Source of the DNA: Earliella scabrosa
Lineage: Eukaryota; Basidiomycota; Agaricomycetes; Polyporales; Polyporaceae
DNA: 64,000 nt
Reading direction: 5' to 3'
NCBI GenBank assembly: GCA_022605405.1
Contig: JABYQQ010000007.1
Span: 310,001 to 374,000, forward strand
Position numbers and translations under genes: made by a program. The first letter of the stretch is position 1; each line of letters opens with the position of its first letter. Shown here in pieces: positions 33,492 to 44,484 of the stretch. The notes beneath the pieces were generated by a model. That model had not been told where the DNA came from. It searched no databases and was given only the letters and a program-made list of their open reading frames with translations.

Positions 33492-34658
33492 CTGGCACAT
33501 GCTCCAAAACAACGTCGAAAGAGAGCAAGTCAAGAGGAGGAGGGGGATTGACTTCAGGGATCCACACATCGCTCAGGTCCTCAGGATATAGAGCTGTAGC
33601 CTAGGAGCCGTCATCGCCGAGTAAGCCTTCGCGAAGCTGGCAAAGGCAGAAGACGGACATCTATGCTCATGGAGTACCACATATAATTTGTTGCCCTTGC
33701 CATCGATTCAGACACCATCTGGCTGAGGATACAGCATCGGATGTGGCTTGATTTCCTCTCTCCAGGACACCTGCGGTAACAAGGGTAAGTACACTGCTTC
33801 CTACATATCTGCAGAACGCTCACCTGCCCAGGACACCTGCAGTAACAAGGATACGTAAATGCATCCCCAGATATCTGCGTATCGCCCACTTGGCTAGTAC
33901 AGCTATTCATCTTGCTGAGAATGCAGCATCGGATGTGGCTTCCTATCCGTAATTTCCGCCTGTCCAGGACACCTGCGGTAACAGGGATAAGTAAATGCAT
34001 CCCCAGATATCTGCGTAACGCCCACCTGCCTAGTACAGCTAGTCCCCGTCTCCCGTATATCTCGCCCCCACGATATACGTGCCGATCCGGAGGCAGGACC
34101 CTAAGTCCCCCAAAGCAACCGCGCGCGAATCCATAGCGGCAGAGCCCTGTCCTAGCCTTCCAAGGACACACAAAGGGTCCCCACTTCATTAAGCCCAGAC
34201 GCCAGAGGTCTGACGTACCTGACGCGCACCACATATACTTAACAATGAGGCGAGCTGCTTGTACTCACTTATTGAGATTGAGTCCGCCCGAGCCCGGATC
34301 ACGGACGAAGAGCGGGCCTAGCGAGGACCCTAGGATGACGGAGAGCCGTCTCCCCGAGCGCAGTGGTCGACCGCCCCGAGGCAAACCTACGCTCAATCTG
34401 CGCACCATGGCGGCGCGTCCAAGTGCTGCCAGTGCTCTTGATGGTGATGGTGGAGGGTCCGGCGCGCCATGTTAGTGGCTGAATAGCACCACATGGACCT
34501 CACTGGGCTGTGGGTATATGCGCCAACTTGGGCTGGTATAGGTATAGGGGAGGACAGAGGAGGGCCAGAACCCCCGTCGTTCGACATAGCTCGACATATG
34601 GCGTCCCCCGGCGTGCGCGTGCTGGCATGTTCAGAATGCATATGGGATGGATAAGCAA
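33492..34658. other. Intergenic region with tandem repeats
   Basis: Holds the repeat array at 33711-34040. The remainder (34041-34658) shows no supportable gene. Confidence 0.5.
33711..34040. repeat. Imperfect direct repeats with CCAGGACACCTGC units
   Basis: Units beginning CCAGGACACCTGCNGTAACA start at 33762, 33828 and 33963 and continue with ACATATCTGC/AGATATCTGCG and CGCYCACCTGCC or variants. The preceding block CAGCATCGGATGTGGCTT also occurs twice (33733 and 33925 areas), so a larger unit was duplicated. Non-coding. Confidence 0.75.
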
Positions 34659-35774
34659 TCATATCACCGCAAGAGCCCCAAACAGCACGCTCGCCGCAGC
34701 TACCACTCCGCCCGCCGCCAGAGGTCCAGGGACGACCAGGCCGAACGCGCCGTTGCTAGAACACAGGTGACAGAACACAAAAACATGAGCATTTCAGTCA
34801 GTGAAACGAGCGCAGCCTGACCCTGCGTGGGCGAGCGAGCGAGCACACGTACTTTGCTTTGACCGGCGCCGCGGTGAAGACCTGCCCGGCGAGGGTCGTC
34901 TCCGCGCCGACAGCGGTCCCTGTCGCGATCGTGACCGCGTCCCCGCCGATGGCAGAGACGAGCACCTCGGGCGTCACGCTGCGCACTGTGCACGGTTTCG
35001 TGAGATCAGCATCAGAACGGCACACGCCACAAACACATATGTAGATGGAGGTGCACGGGAAGATGGAGAGGTAGGAGACGAACCTTGCTGGAACACGGTG
35101 AGCCCTGCCGGCGACGGCCCGACGGCAGCCGTGACTTGCGCGAAGACCATCGCAGCTGGAATATGGATGCGTTTTCGTTAGTGCTGTCACCGTCCACGCC
35201 AAACCAGAGTCCCAAGCGTACCTTCGATTTGCATAGCCGTCTTGGAGCCGACTATATGCGGACCGAGTCCGTCAATATCGGCTGAACCTATCGCGAGAAT
35301 AATCAAGATAGCACTCACTCGCCGTCTCGACCACGTCCGGGTTCGCCTGTATGAACGAGATGACGCTCGTTGGGTTCGGGGTCACCGCGGGATCTAGCAC
35401 ACGTTGGTACTCAGTTCGGATTCTCTCCCTCCAATCTGGAGTCCCGGGCACCGAGCAGACGCACCGATGTTCACGCCAGCCGCGCTCCACTGCGGAATGA
35501 GCGTCGCGTTCACATTGCCCACTGGTGTGCCTGATGTCAGTTCGTAAAATTTGAGACAGCCGTGTGGATACTGACGGTTCGGAATCGAAGCCTGGGGAAC
35601 CTCGGTCGCGTTCTGGGGAGCTGCAGTGGCGCAGAGACCATCAGAAAACGAGTCGTCAGGTGAGAATGAGGAGGACAGTGTACCTTCTGAACTGGCATTA
35701 TCTTGTCGCTTCATCGGCGCTGCCTGTACGCCAAGCGCGGCGAGAGCCAAAATGACAAGAGCGGTAACGTACAT
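34659..35774 (-). CDS. Secreted, probably GPI-anchored protein of unknown function (paralogue 1)
   Basis: Start at 35774 (MYVTALVILALAALGVQAAP, a clear signal peptide), stop at 34659. After an Asn/Ser-rich segment with GLCATAAPQNATEVP, successive short exons give GNVNATLIPQWSAAGVNI, NPTSVISFIQANPDVVETA, AMVFAQVTAAVGPSPAG, VTPEVLVSAIGGDAVTIATG and AETTLAGQVFTAAPVKA. The last exon encodes GLVVPGPLAAGGVVAAASV and a hydrophobic end typical of a GPI-attachment signal. The TG...TTLAGQVFTAAP block matches TG...TTFAGQVFTIAP in the gene at 54970, which has the same signal peptide and tail design. Location at the cell surface or wall is inferred. No catalytic motif is recognised. Confidence 0.7.
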
Positions 35775-38700
35775 GTCGAAGAGAGTGAGGAAAAAATGGA
35801 GCAGCGCCGGGCTGGAGAAGAGGAAAGAGAAAGAGAGAAAGGCCGAGTAGAACGAGAAGGTGGCAGGGCGAAGACCTCTGCGCAAGGCCCGCAGGAGGAG
35901 GTTATGTACCGTCGCGTAGTCGTACGGCACGACTCTCCGCATTCGCTTACTGCGAAGGGGCTAGGTGCTCCGCTTGAGCTCACCGGGGCACAGGCTGTCA
36001 TGCACGGAACAGAGCTGCCACGGCGCACAGTGATGCGCAACCTCAACAACGAAGGCGACCCGCTCTCTCATGTCGAATGATAAAGATGGGACTGTTGGGA
36101 TCAGTGAGAAGCCTTATCAACAGTCAGCGAATGCACTGGCACGGACCTCAGCCACGATTGTGCACACGCGCACCGCAACCTGAAGAGGCAAGTAGCGGCG
36201 AGGCCGTCGGCAACAATAGTCGAGGGTTTCATACAACCACCTTCTCCGTCCGTCCGACTCTCCGCTCAACCCGCGGCCGTGCCCTGGCTGCAATCGTGAT
36301 TCATCACTCGACACCCGCGGGTGCAGTGGCCCAACAGAGTCGACAGATCTGGAAACTGGTGTGAGATCGAGCTGACGCAGTCCCACACCGTTCATAACGG
36401 CAGAACCTCGCCCACGCACCTGACTGCCCGCACAACGACCGCGCAGCACGATTGGCCAAATCGCGGGAGCCTGGTGGGCCCAAGGTTCAATGTACTATAC
36501 TTGCGGCGCCTGGATTCGAACTGGCGGCCAAAACGAGAGGGAGCACAAGGGAGAGGACATTCGTCGATGGTCCAGTGACTCCAGCCGGTTGAGGAGGGGT
36601 GCCACTGGGAGCGGATGACGCGGTCAAATTCTATTTGACAGCCCCATGACGGTTGCGTTGGACGGCGCTTGGGATGCAGCGGACCCAGGGCGGAGGCGCA
36701 CGTCCTGAGTACGTTATATGCGCCCCGTGGCGGCTTCCATATGTCCGTAGGCTATCCGACAACCCATTCGCGTCAGAATTCTTCGCAAGTCGTTCTTGTA
36801 AGTCTTGTCCGGTCGGTGAACGTTTGAACTGGCGTCAGGAGGTCGACGACGGACGGACGGGCGTGCGCTGCGCCGCAGAGCCGGGAGACCGCTGGCGACG
36901 GTAACGCGATGTTGGCTATTTTCTGTCTGCCTCAGCCACCCATCAAGTTGTTCGGTTTTCCGCTTTTCCTACTGCTGTGTTCAACATTCTGTGTGCGACG
37001 TGCACCGACCAGCTGCGATCCGTTCATCTAGAAGATGGGTCGTACTAGGCGTCAGCGTCAGTCACAAACTTTACGTTGACGACAGGGCGGTGAGTTGCCG
37101 GACGACGTACCGGCTGAGGCGATTCCTGTCAAAGGCATACGAGTATCATTCTTCTGTGCTCGGGCAGCGATAACTGTGCCATCGTGCGACCCAGGAACTG
37201 ATAGATTGGCAGGATGCGGCATTCGAAGGTCGCCGGGCACAGCCAGCATGGAGGTTGAAGGGGTTGAATGGACCGTCGTCAAAGACATGATCATGATACG
37301 CTCTTGATCATGCATTGAGCCATGGCGCGTCCTGGAAGTCCCGGATCCCAGAGGAACAACGCACCGCGCACGGCGAACGTAAAGGAATCGTAGAAGGCAA
37401 GCAGATGGAAGTAACAGGACAAGTTCACTAAGCGCCCTGAGCCTGAACCTTGCGCTACTGCCGACGACGTTCACGATGACGACCCCGTGTGCGCGCGAAC
37501 GCGACTTCTCGCGCTAGACGTCCTTGCCGGGCCTCGCGGCGACCCTCCCAGTGCCCCACCGCGACCCACAAGCGATCCTTCCTTCTCCCGGGATCAGCCT
37601 CAGGCTCGTCAGGAAGCGTTCGAGTTGCACTGTATACTAGCCGAGCCACCTTCGAAGCCTCCCGCGGACTCTCCGGTCAAAGATACCGTAACGTCCACCA
37701 CGACTCCAGCAAGTCGAGACTCCGCGCCGTTCACAGTGCACGACGGCCCTAGGCCTCCCCTCCTCCTCCGATAGTAGATACCGAGTCGCCGAACAACACG
37801 CAGAGAAGAACAGTGCTTCAAAGGACGTGTACACCAGCGAAGCCCTGGTACGCCGCGCGGTGACTCCCATCGTGCCTGAATCTCTGGCCTGTCCTAGTCC
37901 TGCAAGACGCCTCAAGCTCCCTGCGATAGCCATCTTCGTCCTCCTCGTCGCCCCCAGGTTCCCAGCTCGTCAGGCACGGTGTCAACGCGCATATGGCGCG
38001 CGGGGCGAGTGCGCTCCTCCCAGCAAGATCTCCTCTCGTTATGCACGGACGATAGATACCATGGTGGCCATCGGACGCGCGCGCTGCTGTCCTCCTGCAC
38101 ACCGCGCTGCCAGAGTGCGCGCATGTCGGCGTGGCTTCTCTGTCGGATCCGCGCCGCCCCTGAATGTTCGGGGTGCCTCTCCATTCCGCGAACATTCCCA
38201 ACGAACAAGTTGCGCAGGAGCGCGTTACGCACTTACGCACTCGGAGGGACTTCCAGTACTTCGAGTTCCACGACTTGCGCGCGCACGGCCACGGTCGCTG
38301 GGTCCGAAGAGCCCGAGTGACGACGCCTCCGAGTCAACTCAGCGTCCGAAGCTTACAAGTTGCTACTTGACTACCGGAAGGATCGTCGGCCAACCCACCG
38401 CGTTCAGTAACAACAGTATTTTCTCATCCGGCGCCCCGGCCGCTCGCACTGCGATGCCTCACCTCCACGCGTACTAACTTTAAGTACAGTGCGACGACGC
38501 CGCAGCACGCCCCGCACACGCGTACAAAAATTCTCGAGAACGATGCGCGCAAGAAATGCACGATGCTAGTATTAAGGGGCTGCCACAGAGGCCGCGTGCG
38601 CGTGCCACGGCGCCCACCAACAATAGCAGGTGAGCGAACATAACGTACAGCAGGCCTCTGGGCTGTATACGATAGTAACGAACGGCTCCGTGTCACTTGT

Positions 38701-39948
38701 CACACGGACAAACGAACGAACGAGTGTCTCCTCAAACGAGCGGTCTTCTTCATCCTCCTCCTTCCCATCTCCCACCTCCACCTCCGAACCCGAACTCCGT
38801 CCCCTGCCAACGCTCCCCAAACCACACCCCGTCACCTCCATCTCCGCCCAACCCCCTTCATTGCCCACCACCCCGACCGCTACCGGATCCGAGCAGCGGT
38901 CGAGGCAGAAGGGCCATTAAGAGCGCCTCCGCGCGCACGTACGATAGCAGATTACGAGGCCAGCAGCGCCGGCCGGTCGTACGATAGACACATCATGTGG
39001 GGTTCGGGTCGGGTCCATAGACAGGGCACGGTCGGTCGGTCGGAGCGGCGTGTGTGTGAGTGTGTGTGTGTGTTTGCGTGCGTGCGTGTGCGGTCGCGTG
39101 CTTGGGGCGTGGTGCGTGGTATGTGCGTGATCGCGTCGGAGAGGAGACGGGGAACCGGAGAACGGAAAACGGAAAGCGGACAACGGGAGACAGGTAACGG
39201 GAAACAGGAAACAAAACAAGCACAAAAACAGGGAAATGATGGCGACCGGCCAGGCGAGAGAGGCGGAGGGTGGGAGCGGCGCGGGTCGATTAAGGAGAAC
39301 GTAATACGGGGTTCCGTGCGCAGAACAAGAGCTTGAGGCGAGCGACGAGCCGCGGATGAAACTGACAGCGAGCGCGAACACCAAGCCTCCTGCGCCAACG
39401 GAGAACGGGTAACGGGGAACAGGAAACGGAGGGGCAGGACGGGAGGCGGGCGAGTCGGGCGAGGCGCGAGAGCGAGCGAGACATTCTATTAGTTCGTTCC
39501 GATGTCGATAGTAGGTTCCATGAGGCCGAGGCCGGGGGCGACACGAGCGTCCCCCCACACCCCTCCCCCAATCCGATCCGATGCGCGCGCGCGCGGTGCG
39601 CCACGGGCGACCATGACGAGAGAGCCTGCCGAGAAAGAGCAAACGCAAAAACGGGTGACAAAGAGGACAACAACGGATATGTGCAGGAAATAGCTTAGGG
39701 TGTAAACAAGAAGACGAGAACAACAGGGGTGACGGGGGGTGTAGAAAGTGAAGGTCGTGAGTTGGTCGTGATTTTCTGCGAGGGCCGAAGACGTGAGAGC
39801 GATGCGGTGGGTGAATGGATACAAATAGAGCACATGTGAGTGGAATGTCCGATTCTTTGGGGGGAGCGAATGGGAACACGGGTACAGTGGGGGGTTGAAA
39901 ATTAGGCGCGGAACGCACGAGTAGAAGTAGTATCCTAAACGGGGAGAC
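35775..39948. other. Gene-poor region, 4.2 kb
   Basis: Many open frames exist because the DNA is GC-rich, but none has a recognised domain or consistent splice structure. The longest, 38917-39918 minus, is pyrimidine-biased low-complexity sequence overlapping the 3' flank of the F-box gene. Contains the GT-rich microsatellite at 39050-39092. A lineage-specific gene could be hidden at 37480-38370 (plus), where several proline-rich frames succeed one another, but I cannot define it. Confidence 0.45.
39050..39092. repeat. GT-rich microsatellite
   Basis: A run of (GT)n with GCGT interruptions. It is followed by GGAAAC/GGGAAC-type short repeats up to about 39215 and again near 39405-39430. Confidence 0.8.
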
Positions 39949-41497
39949 TTAGATGTGGGTCGTGGAGGCATTCATAGAAGCGCGTGAAGCCATGTAGAGG
40001 ATGTTGTCGAGCGACCGTGTGCGGGGATACGTCGCGGACGGGACAGGGTCGCCGCGCTGCAATCAAAGCGTGTCGTCAGCGACTCGCCCGCAGGGAGGAG
40101 GGTACGGGGCCACTCACCGTGATCGCACGAAACGCCGGAACGTCGTTCGTCAGCCGAAGCTCGACGCCCTTGACAGCGCACGCAATCCTGACGCCAGCGA
40201 GGAGGGGGTGCTTCTCGCCCCCATGCCAGACCTGCATTGTCACCGTGCGAAGGTCTGTGCTCCTCTTGATCGCCTGGATCACATGTTGGAGGGGCGTATC
40301 AGCGTCGACGCCAAACGCGAGATGCTGCAGGCCGTGAGGAAGCCCCTTGTACAGCATGGGGGAGGCCCAGGCGCTCTCGATCTTGAGCTCCCGAAGCTCG
40401 GTGCACTTCCGGACAGCTGCAGCACCCTCGTGTGTACCGCATGTAGGCACGCCCAACGATTCGATCGTGGGACCGTGTTCGGACACCAGGTACTCGAGCA
40501 TATCGGGCGTCGGCTCTCGCGCGAGGTCGATCACGCGGAGGCTCCCGGTCGAGTTGTGGAGAAGCCAACGCATAAACTCGATAGAAGGGGAGGCCTGGAA
40601 ATTCGTGCGAAGCTCGCGCAGAGCGCATGGGAAAGGCTCCACGGTATAGTTGGGCAGCTGAGGCGTCGTGCCGCTGATGTCCAACGAAGTGAGCGACGGC
40701 CAGACGTCGAGAAGCTGGAGGAGGGATTGGCTGTTGTCCGACCAATTGCAGAACTGGAGCGCTGAGATCTGGGGTCCAGACCGGAGGACGGCGAGAGTGC
40801 GCTCGTCGAAGGAAGGCGCGGAACGCTTCATACGAGAGGCATCGGGGGCACCAATGATGTCCATACCGGGAGCGCCCTCGCCATACAAGGCCACGCTGAG
40901 CTCGTACAGGTTGGGGCAGAGGGAAACGGCGCGTGCGAAGGAGCGGTGGGAGAGGCGGTAGGGCTGGTTCTGGTCGAGGACGACCTTCATGCGGACGACC
41001 GCGTCACCAAGCATACGGCCTCGCGGGGTCTCACGATCGACGGCACCTTGGAAAGCGATGTAGGCGGTCTGGGTGTTGAGGGTGACATGACGGAAGAGGA
41101 GCTTCTGGGCGACGGATGACCAGGGCTTGCATACGAGGGCCGCGTTCTTGAGAAGAGCGTTGTATGACGGAATGTCCGCGTCGTCATACGCGGCCTCGAG
41201 GATGGTCATGACGATCTCCATGGGCACGGGGACAGATGGTGGCTTAGGCTGGCGGACGATGGGTTTCTTGGGGGCGTAGAGGGTCGTGAGGTCTGCTTCG
41301 ATGGTGTGTGTGGTAGGCTGGAAACGAGACGAGTCAATACAGGAGATAGTTGGACAGGATCGACACTGCAGATTGGTCCTAGCACCCCGCCACCTTGATT
41401 GCCACAGATCTCCACCGTGCCCAACCCTGTCTGCCACAAAAATGGAGAGCGTACTGACCTTGGGGGAGGACCCAAAGATGAACCCGAGGTAACCCAT
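39949..41497 (-). CDS. F-box protein with leucine-rich segments
   Basis: Start at 41497 (MGYLGFIFGSSPK, exon 1 ending at a GTCAGT donor), a large exon from about 41320 to 40118, and a last exon ending at 39949 (ATYPRTRSLDNILYMASRAS). The large exon carries the F-box: VPMEIVMTILEAAY, ALVCKPWSSVAQKLLFRHVT, followed by leucine-rich stretches (ALQFCNWSDNSQSLLQLL, VWPSLTSLDISG, CALRELRTNF, TELRELKIES, GLQHLAFGVDADTPLQHV). It is a typical Agaricomycete F-box/LRR-like protein of about 500 residues with no defect seen, in contrast to the gene at 29701-31372. Such proteins link targets to the Skp1-Cullin ubiquitin ligase; the target is unknown. A TATA box lies 94 bp upstream. Confidence 0.85.
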
Positions 41498-41590
41498 GGC
41501 TGGGAAGACGACAAGAACTAAGGAGGATGTTGGGGGAGTCGGGGGCGGGGAGGGGGCGGGGTCGTAACAGTCGTAAAGGGCTCGGAGGGG

Positions 41591-41600
41591 CTTATATATG
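41591..41600 (-). promoter_or_regulatory. TATA box of the F-box gene
   Basis: On the minus strand the sequence reads CATATATAAG, 94 bp before the start codon at 41497, with a CT-rich leader between them. This is a well-placed fungal TATA element. Confidence 0.6.
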
Positions 41601-42248
41601 GGACGGGCATGGGATTTATATTGGAGGGAGGCAGGACAGTCGTCGCGTCTTCCGGGCGTCGCTGTCAAAGCGTCACGCCCGGCGCCTCCAGTCAATCGTG
41701 CCGCGGATCTCGCATGCCGCCCGCTTGCCATATCCGGATCTCCGAGTCACCGATCCCGGCTCTTTGCGGCCACTTAGCAAGCCCGCCACAAAAGCTTATT
41801 TTTGCCTCCGGCGACCTTCCACGCAGGGCCGCCGCGAATGCCAACTGTGGGTCCGCCCGCCAGCATTCCACCACAGCGAGCGAGCACCGTCTCGCGCATT
41901 GACTGACCACGGACAGCCCGCACGCCGCCCGACGGCCCAATGGAGAGAACAAAAAGACGACGTCCGTTCCAAGCGGTCCGCATCCCTGTGGGTGAGAACA
42001 GATCCGATCACAAATGGCAATCGAAGCGACCCGTAAAACAAAAACAAGCATCCAGCAGTCTCTCTGGCAGCGCCTCTCCCGCCCGCTCTCCTCGCCGTAC
42101 GTACGAGATCGATGGACGAGGACAGCCCAAGGCCCGCAGCCGTGACAGCGTTCACACAATAAGAACCCACCCACGCTCGCATCAATCCCGTACGCCCTCC
42201 GCGTCGTCGTCCTCGTCCCCCTGACTCGCCCCCGTCTTGTCAAGGAAA

Positions 42249-42264
42249 CCCCCCCCCCCCCCCC
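42249..42264. repeat. C16 homopolymer
   Basis: Sixteen consecutive C residues. Length may be uncertain because such runs are error-prone in sequencing. Confidence 0.85.
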
Positions 42265-43065
42265 AATTGTCTCGTCTCCCGCGCAGCTGCGCGATATATC
42301 CATCACCCAGAACCCTGTCTTGTGACTGTGCGCCGCCTAATCGTTTTGCGTTTCGGATGCGTTCGGTATTACGGGCACGGCGACGGCCGACGTACGCCCG
42401 TCGCCCGCCGGACGCGCGCATGTGGGCATGCGCTTACTCGCACATGCGCTTCTCCTTCCTCGAGGACGTCAGCTTGACTCAGCGGAGGACCAGCGCGCAC
42501 GCCCGGCCTGCTCCTTTTAGCCTTCTTCGAGTCAGCGGTAAATCCCCCACCACGGAGCGTCCGCTAGCTCGCAGAAGACGAGCTTTTCCCCGGCCAGCAG
42601 CGCTGCCAGTGCGCGCGATCCCAACCTAACCCTTCGATTTTCATTAAACGGAACGAGCGGACGTGTACATGCGGGCCTCGTCCGCTCCACGCTCGGCGCC
42701 GAGGTCACGCACGGGTGGCAGTGGGCTGCACTAAGTACGGTGGGAGGATTGGCAATTATCCTGAAACGCAGGGTTGGATCCCGGTCGTGAACGCGCGAGA
42801 CGAGACGTGCAACAGCTACATACATATCTTGTGCAAAGGCACCTGGATGCGCACGGCCGCCGCCTCCGCCGTTGCAATGCGTATGCGGTTGCGGTTGCCA
42901 TCGTCTGGCCCATTCTGCGGGGGACCAGTCGACGGCTGCGCGAGGGTGAGTTCCGGCGGGGCGCCACCCCTGGCGCGCCCCTCCTCCCGCCCCGCCTAGT
43001 ACCTATTCACGCGTCTCCAGACCACGTTCCTCGACGGCGCCGGGCAAGCGGCTGCGTACACGTAT

Positions 43066-43145
43066 ACGGCACCGTGCCATTCCAGATCTGTCACGGGGGC
43101 TGCCTTTATGCGGCATTAGGTTCCTCCATGAAGGTACCTCGGGCG
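43066..43145 (+). repeat. Short dispersed repeat, copy 1
   Basis: Shares TATGCGGCATTAGGTTCCT and flanking ICHGG..-like coding resemblance with the reverse complement of 43746-43825. Probably a degraded remnant of a repeated element. Confidence 0.55.
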
Positions 43146-43745
43146 TCGCGACGATGCGCCATCTCGGAGTCGAGAATGCCCGTTAGGATCAAGCAGCCCG
43201 TGGATGGATATGGCAGCTTGAAGGCAAGCTGTCGACGGACCCGACGGGTGCTCGCTGGCACGGGCGCACTGGCGCACTCTGGGTGGAGGCGGGAAAACGC
43301 CAGATGCGGACAGGGCGGTGTCCATCAAGCGTATGCGGTCAATAACCACGCGGTCCTTGCTGCAAGCGCGGGGACGTGACAGCGCAGAAGGCAAGACACC
43401 GGTGGCGCATGTCGGCATCTTGCCGTCTGCTAGCAGGACTGCTCCCAACATTCGGACCGCAATCGGCGATGCGACGCGACGTATTCCATGCAAGGTTTGC
43501 GACCAGCATGCGCCAGGAACAGGTTAGGTTGTGGCGACACTAGCATCGCAATCTCCTCGGCGTCCTGTGAGTGCATGAGTGACATACAAAACCTTCTAGT
43601 GTACTGACATACCTGGCTCGAAACAGGCCCTGACCAGTCTCGTCATGGGACAACGGCGGCTCTATCTGTTGGGACACGACACTACCTCTGACTCAGCTCC
43701 GCTGGTGTCGCCTCTACCCAGAGCCGAGGACGAGTAATCTGAGAC

Positions 43746-43825
43746 GAGGGTCCCTTCAACAAGGAACCTAATGCCGCATAATGGCACAAGAACACACGGG
43801 CGTGGCAGATGTGGTACGCCGCGCT
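43746..43825 (-). repeat. Short dispersed repeat, copy 2 (inverted)
   Basis: Inverted counterpart of 43066-43145. CCACATCTGCCACG parallels CCAGATCTGTCACG, and 19 bases around GCGGCATTAGG are identical. Confidence 0.55.
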
Positions 43826-44484
43826 AATGTCGTCATCTCCCCGTCTGTGCCGGATCGAGGAGCCATCATAAACGGACTCGGAGAATGACTGTATGAAGAT
43901 ATCACGAATGGTTAGTTGCAAGCAACACGCACCGAGAGAGCCCAGTCGATTCGATTGCGCCTGCGGAGACCCTAGAACCGCACCCAATCTCCTCGGCCTT
44001 CAGTGGAGGCGGGCTGCATACCCCGGAGAGCGTCCTCAGTCCCCGCGCCGCGAGGCGCACGCAGGGCCGTTGTGGCGCCATTCCCCAGTTCTTCTAGCCA
44101 GCCACAACGTTCGACAGAGAAGCCTGCAGGCTGGAGGCGCGCCCCGCCGTGCTTGCGGAGCCGCTCGCTTCGGGCGTTCGGGACACCAGGCGCACCATAT
44201 CCGCCCCGAGCAGTCGGTCGTCCAAACGCGATCGCATCTGCACATTGAATACGAGATTTGCTCTGCCATTGCGGGGGTGAGCGCGGTCCTCGCTCGTCCC
44301 ATCTGGCGGCTCGGGGAATGGAACCACTCACAACTACACGTTCAGCCTTTGTCTGCCCCCCTTCTTCCCCGACGCTTCTGTCCGAGCCATCCGCGCGTCC
44401 ATCCGTCCGTCCGTCCATCAGCCACCCGTCCTCGCTGCACCGCTCCGACTTACGCCTTCTCCTCGCATCCCCGCCCGCCCGCAG

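Larger units (their letters stand above)
41498..44484. other. Gene-poor region, 3 kb
   Basis: Holds the promoter of the F-box gene, a C16 homopolymer and a pair of short dispersed inverted repeats near 43.1 and 43.8 kb. No supportable gene. Confidence 0.5.

Noticed and set aside
36480..36600. Possible tRNA on the minus strand (GTTCGAATCC-like T-loop near 36515-36530)
   Set aside because: The T-stem does not pair, no matching acceptor stem is found upstream and there is no T-run terminator.
37487..38477. Succession of proline/arginine-rich plus-strand frames, possible multi-exon gene
   Set aside because: Frames cannot be joined with convincing splice signals into a protein with any recognisable conservation.
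38917..39918. 333-codon open frame on the minus strand
   Set aside because: Pyrimidine-biased, His/Pro/Arg low-complexity translation over a GT-repeat region with no domain; it overlaps the 3' flank of the F-box gene.
41692..42306. 204-codon minus-strand frame upstream of the F-box gene
   Set aside because: No domain, and it overlaps the C16 homopolymer and the promoter region.
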